Source: an uncultured Porphyromonas sp. (lineage in GTDB: Bacteria; Bacteroidota; Bacteroidia; Bacteroidales; Porphyromonadaceae). From it: a stretch of 64,000 nt of DNA. The translations under genes were made by a program, and so were the position numbers. Positions 17,637 to 25,460 of the stretch are shown one piece after another. The notes beneath the pieces were generated by a model that was given only the letters and a program-made list of their open reading frames with translations, was not told the DNA's origin and made no database searches. Location of the stretch: NCBI RefSeq assembly GCF_938039215.1, contig NZ_CALHVI010000005.1, forward strand, positions 16,845-80,844, read 5' to 3'. Position 1 is the stretch's first letter; every line of letters starts with the position of its first letter.

Positions 17637-17708
17637 GACCCATCATGGGTCGCCAAGGTGACCCATTCATGCCTCCCTCCGGTGACCCATGAATGGGTCT
17701 CTTTTTAC
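17637..17708 (+). repeat. Three-unit GACCCAT palindromic element ending in a terminator
   Basis: GACCCAT-C-ATGGGTC (17637-17651) is followed after 8 bp by a half unit (17660) and after a further 24 bp by GACCCAT-GA-ATGGGTC (17684-17699). Units two and three pair as a 12-bp stem (17660-17671 with 17688-17699), and TCTTTTT follows. It looks like a relative of the elements at 48470 and 58611 that serves as terminator for the hydrolase gene. Confidence 0.7.
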
Positions 17709-17768
17709 CCCCATGATTTTGCTCTCAGTAAGACGAAGTATAATAGTTAGGAGTAAGTCCTTACAAAC

Positions 17769-17806
17769 AGCAAGCCCCTAATGCTGATCAGCATTAGGGG
17801 CTTGCT
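17769..17806. terminator. 38-bp perfect palindrome, bidirectional terminator
   Basis: Bases 17769-17806 form a perfect palindrome centred at 17787/17788 (AGCCCCTAATGCTGA and its complement). It lies between the converging hydrolase (+) and ASCH (-) genes and has T-rich sequence on both sides. Confidence 0.75.
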
Positions 17807-17817
17807 CTTAATCTTCT

Positions 17818-18195
17818 TTAGAGGTAACAGAAGGATTGCGGAGGAGTGGTGTTGGGATACTTATCTGCTAGCCTTTTAGGAGTACGATAGGGATGGAATG
17901 CTTTTATCTCGATAGCGTGAGCGTGGGATCTCTCTGAGAAGTATGAGAGGAAGAAGTCTTCACTAATACCTGACTTTTCTTTGGTACGCTCCCAGAGAGC
18001 CTCAGGCGTATCAGTTAATAGTTCGCCTACCTCTATCTCTCCGACGATACGACAGACGGGGCTTGAGGCATAGACCACGATACGTTTGATACCTGTTCGC
18101 TTGTATAGGACTCTGCGATACTCAAAGCACTTAGCTCCCGAAGCAATCTGCTCGACGAACTCTGGCTTAATCGATAATAAAACCTTTACTGACAT
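17818..18195 (-). CDS. ASCH-domain protein
   Basis: A 125-residue protein with the ASCH (PUA-like) opening LLSIKPEFVEQIASGAKCFEYRR and a following IVVYASSPVCRIVGEIEV strand pair. ASCH domains are thought to bind RNA or modified nucleobases. The gene overlaps the 3' end of the upstream GNAT/PUA-like gene by 29 bp in another frame, so the two are translated from one mRNA and probably act together. Base composition is more AT-rich than in the housekeeping genes around, suggesting acquisition. Molecular function is unknown. Confidence 0.8.
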   Translation of the reverse strand: MSVKVLLSIKPEFVEQIASGAKCFEYRRVLYKRTGIKRIVVYASSPVCRIVGEIEVGELLTDTPEALWERTKEKSGISEDFFLSYFSERSHAHAIEIKAFHPYRTPKRLADKYPNTTPPQSFCYL

Positions 18196-19219
18196 TTCCT
18201 TTGCTAAGAATATACTTGAATTGTTCGTTTGCTAGAGGAAGGAAGCCCCAGCGTAGCTGTCCATCCATACCAGCTTCCTCTATTAGGCTTTTTCTAGTGA
18301 CTCTCTCAGGGAGGGCACAATTATAAAGCATATGGATGATATAGAAGTTCTGCCTCCCAAAGAAGTGTGTCAATTCCTCCTTAGAGAAGACGCTATAGGG
18401 ATACACATCCTTGAGGAAGTCCTCACATGAGCGCCAGTGACCTTTTGCAACTACACTGGTTACGGTGCAGATGGAAGTTACTACGCTTCTGTAGTGGGTA
18501 GGAGCTTGCAGGTCACTCGTTCGATAGATGGCGAGGAGGTCACCTCTCTTCAAAGTTGTGATCTCTTTATTCCACGAGATGTAGACCTTTCGTATGCTGT
18601 TCGTGTGTGAGCAATCTTGAATGAGCTCTTTTGAGCGTGCCTGCTCGTTGTTCAATATAGAATCTGGGAATAGTCTCGTATGATACTCAGGCATCACTGA
18701 AAGTAAGAATGCTCGTCTGTCTAAGCTAAAGCGTGGGTAATCAAGCTTGATATCTCCTGTAGAAGAGTTCATCTTCTTGATGAGCACGACTTCATCATTC
18801 TTCCGTCCGTACATCTGAAAGCCATAGGTCTGCAGGAGTTGGATAAGCTGTGTGTGCTTTGGGAAGGTAGTTAGATAGATCTCCTCAAGATTATAGGAAA
18901 GGGCTTGGTCAAATATGATTTTCAGAGCACGTTCACCCAGCTTTGTTTGGTGAGCTTCTATCTTAAGTGTCCCCACTTTGAGTAGACGGCAAGGGTCAAT
19001 CGGAGGCTCGACATCATTGATGAGCTGATTAATCTCGCTTTTGATGAAGATGAAAGCTTGTAGTCCTTGGTCTCCATATAGGACGAAAGCTTGTCTGCCC
19101 TCGTCAGTTTTGCGCCTATACCAAGCATCAAAACCATCATAGTCCTGACGTAGGCTATCAAAGAAATGATCTCCTAGATCAATTTCCTTTAAAAGCTTGT
19201 ATTGAAATAGTGTCTTCAT
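18167..19219 (-). CDS. GNAT acetyltransferase fused to a PUA-like domain
   Basis: A 350-residue protein in two parts. Residues ~5-148 have the GNAT pattern (KVGTLKIEAHQTKLGERAL at 81-99 as motif A with the acetyl-CoA loop, then EEIYLTTFPKHTQLIQLLQTYGF). Residues ~165-300 are different: RRAFLLSVMPEYHTRLFPD, then strands YISWNKEITTLKRGDLLAIYR and a VTSICTVTSVV strand, which look like an EVE/PUA-type barrel. The partner ASCH gene overlaps it. Such a pair suggests acetylation guided by RNA or base recognition (inference). AT-richer than neighbours. Specificity is unknown. Confidence 0.65.
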   Translation of the reverse strand: MKTLFQYKLLKEIDLGDHFFDSLRQDYDGFDAWYRRKTDEGRQAFVLYGDQGLQAFIFIKSEINQLINDVEPPIDPCRLLKVGTLKIEAHQTKLGERALKIIFDQALSYNLEEIYLTTFPKHTQLIQLLQTYGFQMYGRKNDEVVLIKKMNSSTGDIKLDYPRFSLDRRAFLLSVMPEYHTRLFPDSILNNEQARSKELIQDCSHTNSIRKVYISWNKEITTLKRGDLLAIYRTSDLQAPTHYRSVVTSICTVTSVVAKGHWRSCEDFLKDVYPYSVFSKEELTHFFGRQNFYIIHMLYNCALPERVTRKSLIEEAGMDGQLRWGFLPLANEQFKYILSKGNVSKGFIID

Positions 19220-19360
19220 TCGTGCCGTTTACTACTCAACAAGGCTACTAAATTTAGTTCATCAGTCGAATAAATTAGCCTCTTATTCAGGAATGTAGTT
19301 ACCTCCCTACTCCAGTCTACAGAGGAGTATGTCTCTAGCAAAGAAGGCGTATAGATAGGA

Positions 19361-19390
19361 GGGCAACCGCTAGCACTTCTGCGGTCGCCC
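19361..19390. terminator. Hairpin downstream of recG
   Basis: GGGCAACCGC (19361-19370) pairs with GCGGTCGCCC (19381-19390) with one mismatch. There is no clear T-run on the minus strand, so a role as recG terminator is only plausible. Confidence 0.4.
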
Positions 19391-19436
19391 TTAAGGGGAT
19401 ATTGGTAGTGATCCTGCTGGGACTTGAGGATGGGGG

Positions 19437-21536
19437 TTAGGAGATCTGGCTCCAGTTCGGGCGCTCGTAGTAGATCTCTTGGAGGCGATGCCTTAGGAGG
19501 GAGTTCTTGGGAAGGCTCAGTTCGGGGTCTTCAGTGAGGATGCTCTCGGCGAGCTCTCGGGTGTACTGGACCATCGCTCCATCAAGGGCGGGATTGGCAA
19601 TGCGTAGACTGAGCTGCTGGCCACTCTGACGGGTACCATCGATCTCCCCAAATCCCCGGAGACGCATATCCTCCTCGGCGATCTCAAAGCCATCATTTGT
19701 CTCGACCATGATGGCGATACGTCGCTTGGCCTCTTCGCCAAGCTCATTGCCCGTGACTAGGATACAATAGCTCTGGCTAGCACCACGACCTACACGGCCA
19801 CGGAGCTGATGGAGCTGAGAGAGTCCGAAGCGATTAGCCCCTTCGATGACCATGACGGAGGCATTGGGCACATTGACACCTACTTCGATGACCGTCGTAG
19901 CTAGTAGCAGTTGAGCTTCACCCGAACTGAAGCTTCGCATCGCCTCATCCTTCTCCTCGGGCTTCATCTTGCCATGCACATGGACGATCTTCAGCTCTGG
20001 GAAGTGCTCCGTGTACCTGCGTACCCCTTCTTCTAGAGCTCGCATAGAGGCTTCTTCGCTCTCTTCGATCATCGGGAAGACGACATAGGCTTGCCTCCCT
20101 TCGGCGATCTGCGCTCCGAGGAACTGATAGACCTCATACATGTGGCTCTCGCTCTGGTGGTAGGTCTCGATGGGCTTGCGACCTGGTGGCAGTTCGTCGA
20201 TCACTGAGATATCTAGATCCCCATAGAGGGTCATCGCCAGCGTGCGGGGAATGGGCGTAGCGCTCATGATGAGGATATGTGGGTGGTAGCTCTCACCCTT
20301 CTGCCACAGCCCCGAGCGCTGGACGACCCCGAAGCGATGCTGCTCATCGATGACAGCAAGACCTAGGTGGTGGAACTGTACGATGGGCTCCAGCAGAGCA
20401 TGCGTTCCGACGATGAGGCGAAGGCTCCCTTCGCTCAGCCCCTCGAGGAGTACCCGTCGCTCCCGCTTCTTTGTACTGCCGATGAGGAGGCCTACTTCGA
20501 TGCCTAGCGGCTCTAGATATTCCCTTAGTGATGCATAGTGCTGGCGTGCGAGGATCTCGGTAGGAGCCATCATGCAGGCTTGGTAGCCATTATCTAGGGC
20601 AAGGAGCATGGAGAAGAGTGCTACGAGGGTCTTACCGCTACCTACATCCCCCTGAATAAGGCGATTCATCTGTTTGCCTCCGACGAGATCACTCTGGATC
20701 TCTCGGATGACTCGCTTCTGTGCGCCCGTCAGATCAAAGGGAAGGCTTGCATAGAGCCCCTTCACTCCTTCGCCCACCCGAGGGAAGGGAAGGCCAGGAA
20801 CTAAGGTCTTACGCTCCCGCTTCATACTCAGTAGGCGGAGCTGGATGAAGAAGAGTTCGTCGAACTTCAGTCGCCTACGTGCTGCCTCCAGCCCCTCCTT
20901 GCTCTGGGGGAAGTGGATCTGATCAATCGCCTCGGCATAGGACATCAGTCGAGCTCGCTGGATCACCTCTTCGGGGAGCGTCTCCTTGATATGGGGTAGG
21001 CAGGCTTCCTTGAGGATGTAGAGGAGCTGGCGCATCTGACGGCTGGCGATACCAGCACGACGGAGCTTCTCTGTGAGAGGATAGACGGGCATGAGCCCTC
21101 CACTGACTTGCTCCGCCTTCGACTCATCATCGATCTCGGGATGGGTGATGCTGTAGGCACCGTTGAAGTAGACGGGCTTGCCGAAGATGATGTACATACG
21201 CCCCTCAGCATAGAGATGCCTAATGGCCGAGAGGGAGCGGAACCATACCAGCTCGATCGTCCCCGTACCGTCGGAGAAGTAACCCACGAGGCGCTTCTTT
21301 CGCCCTTCACCTACCTCCTTGAAGTCACGGATATAGCCTTGTAGCTGGACATAGGGCATCTCCCCCCGTAGCTCACGTATGGTATAGACACGGGAGCGAT
21401 CTACGTACTTCGTCGGGAAGTAGTGCAGCAGGTCCAGATAGGTATATAGGTCGAGCTCTTCGGCGAGCACCTTAGCTCGTCGAGGACCGACACTGGGTAG
21501 GAAGGTAAGCGGGGTATGGAAGAAGTCCTGAGGCAT
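19437..21536 (-). CDS. recG: ATP-dependent DNA helicase RecG
   Basis: Superfamily 2 helicase that remodels stalled forks and Holliday junctions. The N-terminal wedge/OB domain (residues ~1-230) precedes Walker A (QGDVGSGKTLVALF), the DEQHRFG motif II, SATPIPRTLAM motif III, and the C-terminal helicase motifs including QLRGRVGRG. The length of 699 fits the family. It is followed upstream on the same strand by ispD and xseB with short gaps, forming a three-gene run. Confidence 0.97.
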   Translation of the reverse strand: MPQDFFHTPLTFLPSVGPRRAKVLAEELDLYTYLDLLHYFPTKYVDRSRVYTIRELRGEMPYVQLQGYIRDFKEVGEGRKKRLVGYFSDGTGTIELVWFRSLSAIRHLYAEGRMYIIFGKPVYFNGAYSITHPEIDDESKAEQVSGGLMPVYPLTEKLRRAGIASRQMRQLLYILKEACLPHIKETLPEEVIQRARLMSYAEAIDQIHFPQSKEGLEAARRRLKFDELFFIQLRLLSMKRERKTLVPGLPFPRVGEGVKGLYASLPFDLTGAQKRVIREIQSDLVGGKQMNRLIQGDVGSGKTLVALFSMLLALDNGYQACMMAPTEILARQHYASLREYLEPLGIEVGLLIGSTKKRERRVLLEGLSEGSLRLIVGTHALLEPIVQFHHLGLAVIDEQHRFGVVQRSGLWQKGESYHPHILIMSATPIPRTLAMTLYGDLDISVIDELPPGRKPIETYHQSESHMYEVYQFLGAQIAEGRQAYVVFPMIEESEEASMRALEEGVRRYTEHFPELKIVHVHGKMKPEEKDEAMRSFSSGEAQLLLATTVIEVGVNVPNASVMVIEGANRFGLSQLHQLRGRVGRGASQSYCILVTGNELGEEAKRRIAIMVETNDGFEIAEEDMRLRGFGEIDGTRQSGQQLSLRIANPALDGAMVQYTRELAESILTEDPELSLPKNSLLRHRLQEIYYERPNWSQIS

Positions 21537-21568
21537 CGATAGAGTAGGGAGCTTCCTAGTGAAGAAGG

Positions 21569-22243
21569 CTACTTCTCACGAAGGAGTAGTTCGGCTAGGA
21601 GCAGATCACGAGGGGTCGTGAGCTTGATGTTTGTCTCCTCGCCATCAATGAGGGTGATGGAGCCAAGTGAGGCAGCTTCGTAGACCGAAGCATCGTCCGT
21701 GAAGAGGGGAGAGTAATCCTGCTGGTAAGCTTGCTGTAGTCGCCCAAGGTCGAAGGTCTGTGGGGTCTGTACTGCCACATAGCGGGAGCGATCGACAGCT
21801 TCGCTCTTCCCCTCATCTTGGCGAAGTCTTAGGCTATCTGTTACGGGGCAGGCGGGTAGGGCAGCACCACTTCGCTCAGCCTCTTCGAAGGAGCGACGGA
21901 TGAGTGCACTACTGACTAAGGGACGTACCCCATCATGTACGGCTACTAGCCCCTCCTGTGGCAGGTGGCTAAGCCCCGAGCGTACGGAGTGGAAGCGAGT
22001 TTCTCCCCCGAGGGCTACGGTGTGGGATAGGGTGAAGTGATATTGCTCGCAGAGCTCTTGCCAGAAGGGGATATGATCCTCGGGCAGTACCAAGATGATA
22101 CGACTGACCTCCCCCTCGAAGAGCTCTAGGGTGCGCATGAGGACGGGCTTCCCGCTGAGGGAAAGGAATTGCTTCGGCAGCTCCCCACCCATGCGCAGGC
22201 CTCGACCTCCAGCGACGATGATGGCGTAGCGCTCTTTATTCAT
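21569..22243 (-). CDS. ispD: 2-C-methyl-D-erythritol 4-phosphate cytidylyltransferase
   Basis: Third step of the MEP isoprenoid pathway: CTP plus MEP gives CDP-methylerythritol. The nucleotidyltransferase signature VAGGRGLRMGGELPKQFL is at residues ~10-28, and a VHDGVRPLV motif (near residue 101) and a late TDDASVYE motif complete the active site. It overlaps xseB by 8 bp and is followed by recG after 32 bp. Confidence 0.95.
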   Translation of the reverse strand: MNKERYAIIVAGGRGLRMGGELPKQFLSLSGKPVLMRTLELFEGEVSRIILVLPEDHIPFWQELCEQYHFTLSHTVALGGETRFHSVRSGLSHLPQEGLVAVHDGVRPLVSSALIRRSFEEAERSGAALPACPVTDSLRLRQDEGKSEAVDRSRYVAVQTPQTFDLGRLQQAYQQDYSPLFTDDASVYEAASLGSITLIDGEETNIKLTTPRDLLLAELLLREK

Positions 22244-22463
22244 TCGTTCCTTCCTCAGGCTCTTCGCTGAGCTGTGCCATGAGCTTAGAGAGTTGCTTAT
22301 CAGCTTTGGTGAGCTTCTCTCGGCAGAACTTCGTGAGCTGTACCGCCTCCTCTACGAGGCCTGTAAGTTCATCGACATCGGGGCTCTCCTGCTCAATGCG
22401 TCGGACGATCGCATCAAGGCGCTGAGAAGCCTCTTGGTATGTATAGTTTGGATTTTGCTTCAT
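22236..22463 (-). CDS. xseB: Exodeoxyribonuclease VII small subunit
   Basis: A 75-residue helical protein with the family pattern: YTYQEASQRLDAIVRRIEQ, then VDELTGLVEEAVQLTKFCREKL. It is the small subunit that associates with XseA to degrade single-stranded DNA; xseA is not in this window. It is the first gene of the xseB-ispD-recG run, with a good -7 box at 22497-22504. Confidence 0.9.
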   Translation of the reverse strand: MKQNPNYTYQEASQRLDAIVRRIEQESPDVDELTGLVEEAVQLTKFCREKLTKADKQLSKLMAQLSEEPEEGTNE

Positions 22464-22496
22464 CTCGTCTATATATTCGATTGGATCTCTTGCTCA

Positions 22497-22504
22497 CAAA
22501 GTTA
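22497..22504 (-). promoter_or_regulatory. Bacteroidota -7 box for xseB-ispD-recG
   Basis: TAACTTTG on the minus strand, 34 bp upstream of the xseB ATG. Confidence 0.6.
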
Positions 22505-22647
22505 GCTAAAAGCCTCCAGCCCTCTGGAGCAAAGCTGGCTAGCCCCAGCTCGGGATGAAGCCTATACATCCTGAAATGAGCTAGTATGATCTCCAAATGG
22601 AAGAGGCTGGTAGTGTAATCTTATTAGTATTCAATGGGTGAAATAGC

Positions 22648-22655
22648 TAACTTTG
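22648..22655 (+). promoter_or_regulatory. Bacteroidota -7 box for the TIR pair
   Basis: TAACTTTG fits TAnnTTTG, 35 bp upstream of the ATG at 22690. Confidence 0.6.
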
Positions 22656-22689
22656 CCTTACCTAGTCATAAAGTAACATATAAGTCAGT

Positions 22690-23460
22690 ATGCACAGAGG
22701 GTTTCAATTAGCGTTGGATACAGAAGCGGGTATCTTCAACGATCGTTTTTCTATGTACGTAGATAGAGGCTATAATCTCTTTAGTTCGAATCGTACCAGA
22801 ATGAATCGTGCTATAGATCATTTCCAGATGTCTGATTTCATCTTACAAGACGGCTCTGTTGATGGTTCTAGACTACAAGAATACTGGTTTCCTAGAATCA
22901 AGGCTGATGTGTTTATATCACACTCTCACCAAGATGAAAAACTTGCTCTAGCTTTAGCTGGATGGTTGTATGAGACCTTTAGACTGGTTCCCTTTGTTGA
23001 TTCTTGTGCTTGGGGATACTTCGACAAGCTTTCAGAACAGCTATTAAAAGGGGCTGTACAAGCTAACGATCCACAGGAACATAAAGCTTTGGAGGATACG
23101 ATACGTAGCCATGTCCATACAATGCTGAATGGTGCTATCAGGGAAATGATAGACGTGACGGAGTGTCTGTTCTTCTTGAATACATCGAATTCCATACATG
23201 GTGATGGGAAGACTCAATCTAATTGGATCCAGTCAGAACTCGAGATAGCTAGGACAATAAGGAGACGACCAAAGGAAGGGAAGCGCCCAGTGTCAGAGCT
23301 TGCGGAAAGAAGGAGTCTTGGTTTTATGATCGCATATGAAGCACCTGTGGCCCATCTTACGAAGATAGACTCAGATAGTTTGATGAAATGGGCTGCACGT
23401 TCATTTAAGGTGAGCCCTCCTCACAAGCACTTAGACCGCTTATATGCATTAAACCCTTAA
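22690..23460 (+). CDS. TIR-domain protein, first gene of a defence-like pair
   Basis: A 256-residue soluble protein. Residues ~1-70 form an N-terminal region with no recognised domain. A TIR domain follows: the first strand and box-1-like motif ADVFISHSHQDEK (72-84), the helix LALAGWLYETF, and a WIQSE motif (179-183) that fits the WxxxE of NAD-cleaving TIRs, with Glu183 as the expected catalytic residue. Bacterial TIR proteins in defence hydrolyse or cyclise NAD+. The gene is AT-richer than its neighbours and has its own promoter; 6 bp later comes a small membrane protein. No Thoeris ThsA, SIR2 or SLOG partner is seen. Defence is inferred, not shown. Confidence 0.75.
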   Translation: MHRGFQLALDTEAGIFNDRFSMYVDRGYNLFSSNRTRMNRAIDHFQMSDFILQDGSVDGSRLQEYWFPRIKADVFISHSHQDEKLALALAGWLYETFRLVPFVDSCAWGYFDKLSEQLLKGAVQANDPQEHKALEDTIRSHVHTMLNGAIREMIDVTECLFFLNTSNSIHGDGKTQSNWIQSELEIARTIRRRPKEGKRPVSELAERRSLGFMIAYEAPVAHLTKIDSDSLMKWAARSFKVSPPHKHLDRLYALNP

Positions 23461-23466
23461 GTAGAA

Positions 23467-23919
23467 ATGAGTAATAAACTATCTCGCTTAGATAGCCCTG
23501 CAGTACAGGGGTATATATCCATGCTCCAGGGGATCCTCAACCGTATGGCAGGAAATAGTGCAAGCTGTAAGACTTGGACTGTCACCCTTGTTACAGCCAT
23601 GTTAGTACTATTGGTAGATAAGCAGATTCAGCTCCCTAATCCTCTGCTTTGTTTAATACCAGTGATATTGCTATACTTATTAGACTGCTATTACTTGGGC
23701 TTAGAGCGAATCACCATCGGCGTTCAGAATAAGTTTCTTAAAAGCCTTTCAAAGGAGACGGAGGAATACATTGACCTTCTGTACAAGGTTGGTGATCTAG
23801 GAGATCGATTTGTTCAGCTGTGTAATACTATTAAGGCAATGAACTCTCCTTCTACCTTGCCTTTTTATCTCCTCGTAGCCTCTATCGTTTTATACTTGAG
23901 TTGGGGTATCTCAGCGTAG
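23467..23919 (+). CDS. Small three-segment membrane protein paired with the TIR gene
   Basis: A 150-residue protein. A soluble N-terminal helix carries the motif VQGYISMLQGILNRMAGNSA, followed by two adjacent membrane segments (about residues 38-54 and 57-77), a charged cytoplasmic stretch, and a third hydrophobic segment at the C-terminus (~132-149). The N-terminal motif with NRMAxNSAxCK recurs, from memory, in uncharacterised small membrane proteins next to TIR genes. It could be a membrane effector answering a TIR product (inference). It shares the transcript of the TIR gene, ending at a strong terminator. Confidence 0.65.
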   Translation: MSNKLSRLDSPAVQGYISMLQGILNRMAGNSASCKTWTVTLVTAMLVLLVDKQIQLPNPLLCLIPVILLYLLDCYYLGLERITIGVQNKFLKSLSKETEEYIDLLYKVGDLGDRFVQLCNTIKAMNSPSTLPFYLLVASIVLYLSWGISA

Positions 23920-23957
23920 AATAACGTAGGCCCTTTCTTAAGTATATTAGCTTCTAT

Positions 23958-23998
23958 CAGAGCCCAAGCGATCTACTCGCTTGGGCTCTGATGTTTTT
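23958..23998 (+). terminator. Terminator after the TIR pair
   Basis: CAGAGCCCAAGCG (23958-23970) pairs perfectly with CGCTTGGGCTCTG (23978-23990); TTTTT follows at 23993-23997. Confidence 0.9.
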
Positions 23999-24087
23999 GG
24001 GTAAGAGATGAGAGTAGTTACTACTTCATTTGACTGAGTAAGTGTATGGCTCCCTCACTCTCTGGGGAGCATCCCCTCTCTTTTGTG

Positions 24088-24095
24088 TACTTTTG
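24088..24095 (+). promoter_or_regulatory. Bacteroidota -7 box for queA
   Basis: TACTTTTG fits TAnnTTTG, 28 bp before the ATG at 24123. It lies inside the longer open frame starting at 24042, which argues for the downstream start. Confidence 0.6.
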
Positions 24096-24122
24096 TGCCA
24101 CTCTAATGAGCCCCTTAGAAGC

Positions 24123-25352
24123 ATGAACGAGAAGAAGATCCGACCCCAAGATATTCAGATAGCCGACTACGACTATCCCCTGCCAGATGAGCGCATAGCT
24201 AAGTACCCCCTTGCCGATAGAAGTAGCTCTAAGCTCCTTCGCTATAGCTCGGGGGAGATCGAAGAGTTTACCTTTCGTGATCTACCCAGCCTCTTGCCCG
24301 AGGGGACGGTGCTGGTGCGCAACAATTCGAAGGTCATCCGTGCACGTCTCCTCTTCCAGAAGGAGTCAGGTGCTCGTATCGAGATCTTCTGCCTTGACCC
24401 AGCAAGTCCTACCTCCTATGAGCTAGCTCTCACAGAGCGTCACGCCTGCTCATGGCATTGCCTTGTGGGGAATGCTAAGCGCTTCAAGGTCGGCTCCCGT
24501 GTAACACGTCTTATCCAGAGCGATGAGCTAGGCGAAGTGCTCCTCACTGCTGAGCGTACGGGCGAGGCAGAAGTGCGCTTCTCCTGGGATAACGATCGCT
24601 ATACCTTCGGAGAACTGCTGGAGCTCATGGGCATCCTTCCCATCCCTCCTTACCTTGGTCGTGAGACGGAGGCGAAGGACCTAGAGACCTATCAGACGGT
24701 CTATGCCCAGCATGCTGGTTCGGTAGCTGCTCCTACGGCAGGCTTGCACTTCACTCCCGAGGTCTTCGAAGAGCTTCGCCAAAGGGGCGTACCTGTACTA
24801 GATGTGACACTACACGTAGGGGCGGGGACTTTCCGTCCCGTGAAGGCCGAGCAGATCGGGGAGCATGAGATGCACGCAGAGCTCATCAGCCTTAGTCGTC
24901 AGACCATCGAGGAGCTCCGAAGAAACCTCGGGCATATCATCGCTGTAGGCACAACCTCGGTGCGTACGCTGGAGAGCCTCTATCATCTAGGTGTCTACCT
25001 CCATCATTATCCCGAGACTCCGATGGCGGAGCTTCATGTGGAGCAGTGGCAGCCCTATGGTGACGAGCCTAAGGAAGAGCTGACGGCAGATGCAGCGCTC
25101 GGTGCACTCCTTAGCTACCTCGAGAGACATGGCGAGGAGACACTGGTCTTCCCCACGAGCATCATCATCGCACCCAGCTATACCTACCGGATCATCCGAG
25201 GGATGGTGACGAACTTCCACCAGCCTCACAGCACGCTCCTTCTGCTCATCGCGGCACTGATCGGTGAGGACTGGCATCGTGTCTATGACTATGCCCTCAC
25301 GCATGATTTCCGCTTCCTAAGCTACGGGGATAGTTCGCTCCTGCTCCCCTAG
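24123..25352 (+). CDS. queA: S-adenosylmethionine:tRNA ribosyltransferase-isomerase
   Basis: Transfers and isomerises the ribosyl group of SAM onto 7-aminomethyl-7-deazaguanine in tRNA, giving epoxyqueuosine. Motifs seen include DYDYPLPDERIAKYPL near the start, VRNNSKVIRARL, the AAPTAGLHFTPE signature, and VGTTSVRTLESL. The ATG at 24123 was chosen because a -7 box lies inside the upstream extension and the family begins near this residue. The 409-residue product is longer than the usual ~350; the extra part is an insertion around residues 300-340. Monocistronic, followed by a terminator. Confidence 0.93.
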   Translation: MNEKKIRPQDIQIADYDYPLPDERIAKYPLADRSSSKLLRYSSGEIEEFTFRDLPSLLPEGTVLVRNNSKVIRARLLFQKESGARIEIFCLDPASPTSYELALTERHACSWHCLVGNAKRFKVGSRVTRLIQSDELGEVLLTAERTGEAEVRFSWDNDRYTFGELLELMGILPIPPYLGRETEAKDLETYQTVYAQHAGSVAAPTAGLHFTPEVFEELRQRGVPVLDVTLHVGAGTFRPVKAEQIGEHEMHAELISLSRQTIEELRRNLGHIIAVGTTSVRTLESLYHLGVYLHHYPETPMAELHVEQWQPYGDEPKEELTADAALGALLSYLERHGEETLVFPTSIIIAPSYTYRIIRGMVTNFHQPHSTLLLLIAALIGEDWHRVYDYALTHDFRFLSYGDSSLLLP

Positions 25353-25388
25353 AGAAGAGATACTCGCTGAGGATGCTATATAAGGAAA

Positions 25389-25430
25389 GAAGCCCCCTGA
25401 AGCACGTAGCTTCAGGGGGGCTTCTCTTTG
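25389..25430 (+). terminator. Terminator after queA, shared with the SusD operon
   Basis: GAAGCCCCCTGAAGC (25389-25403) pairs with the arm 25409-25424 with one extra G; CTTTG follows. It lies between converging genes and could serve both. Confidence 0.8.
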
Positions 25431-25460
25431 TCCTAACTACTAGGGATGGGAGAAGAGCGA

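Noticed and set aside
22787..22800. TTCGAATC-like tRNA T-loop
   Set aside because: It lies inside the TIR coding frame, and no cloverleaf can be drawn around it.
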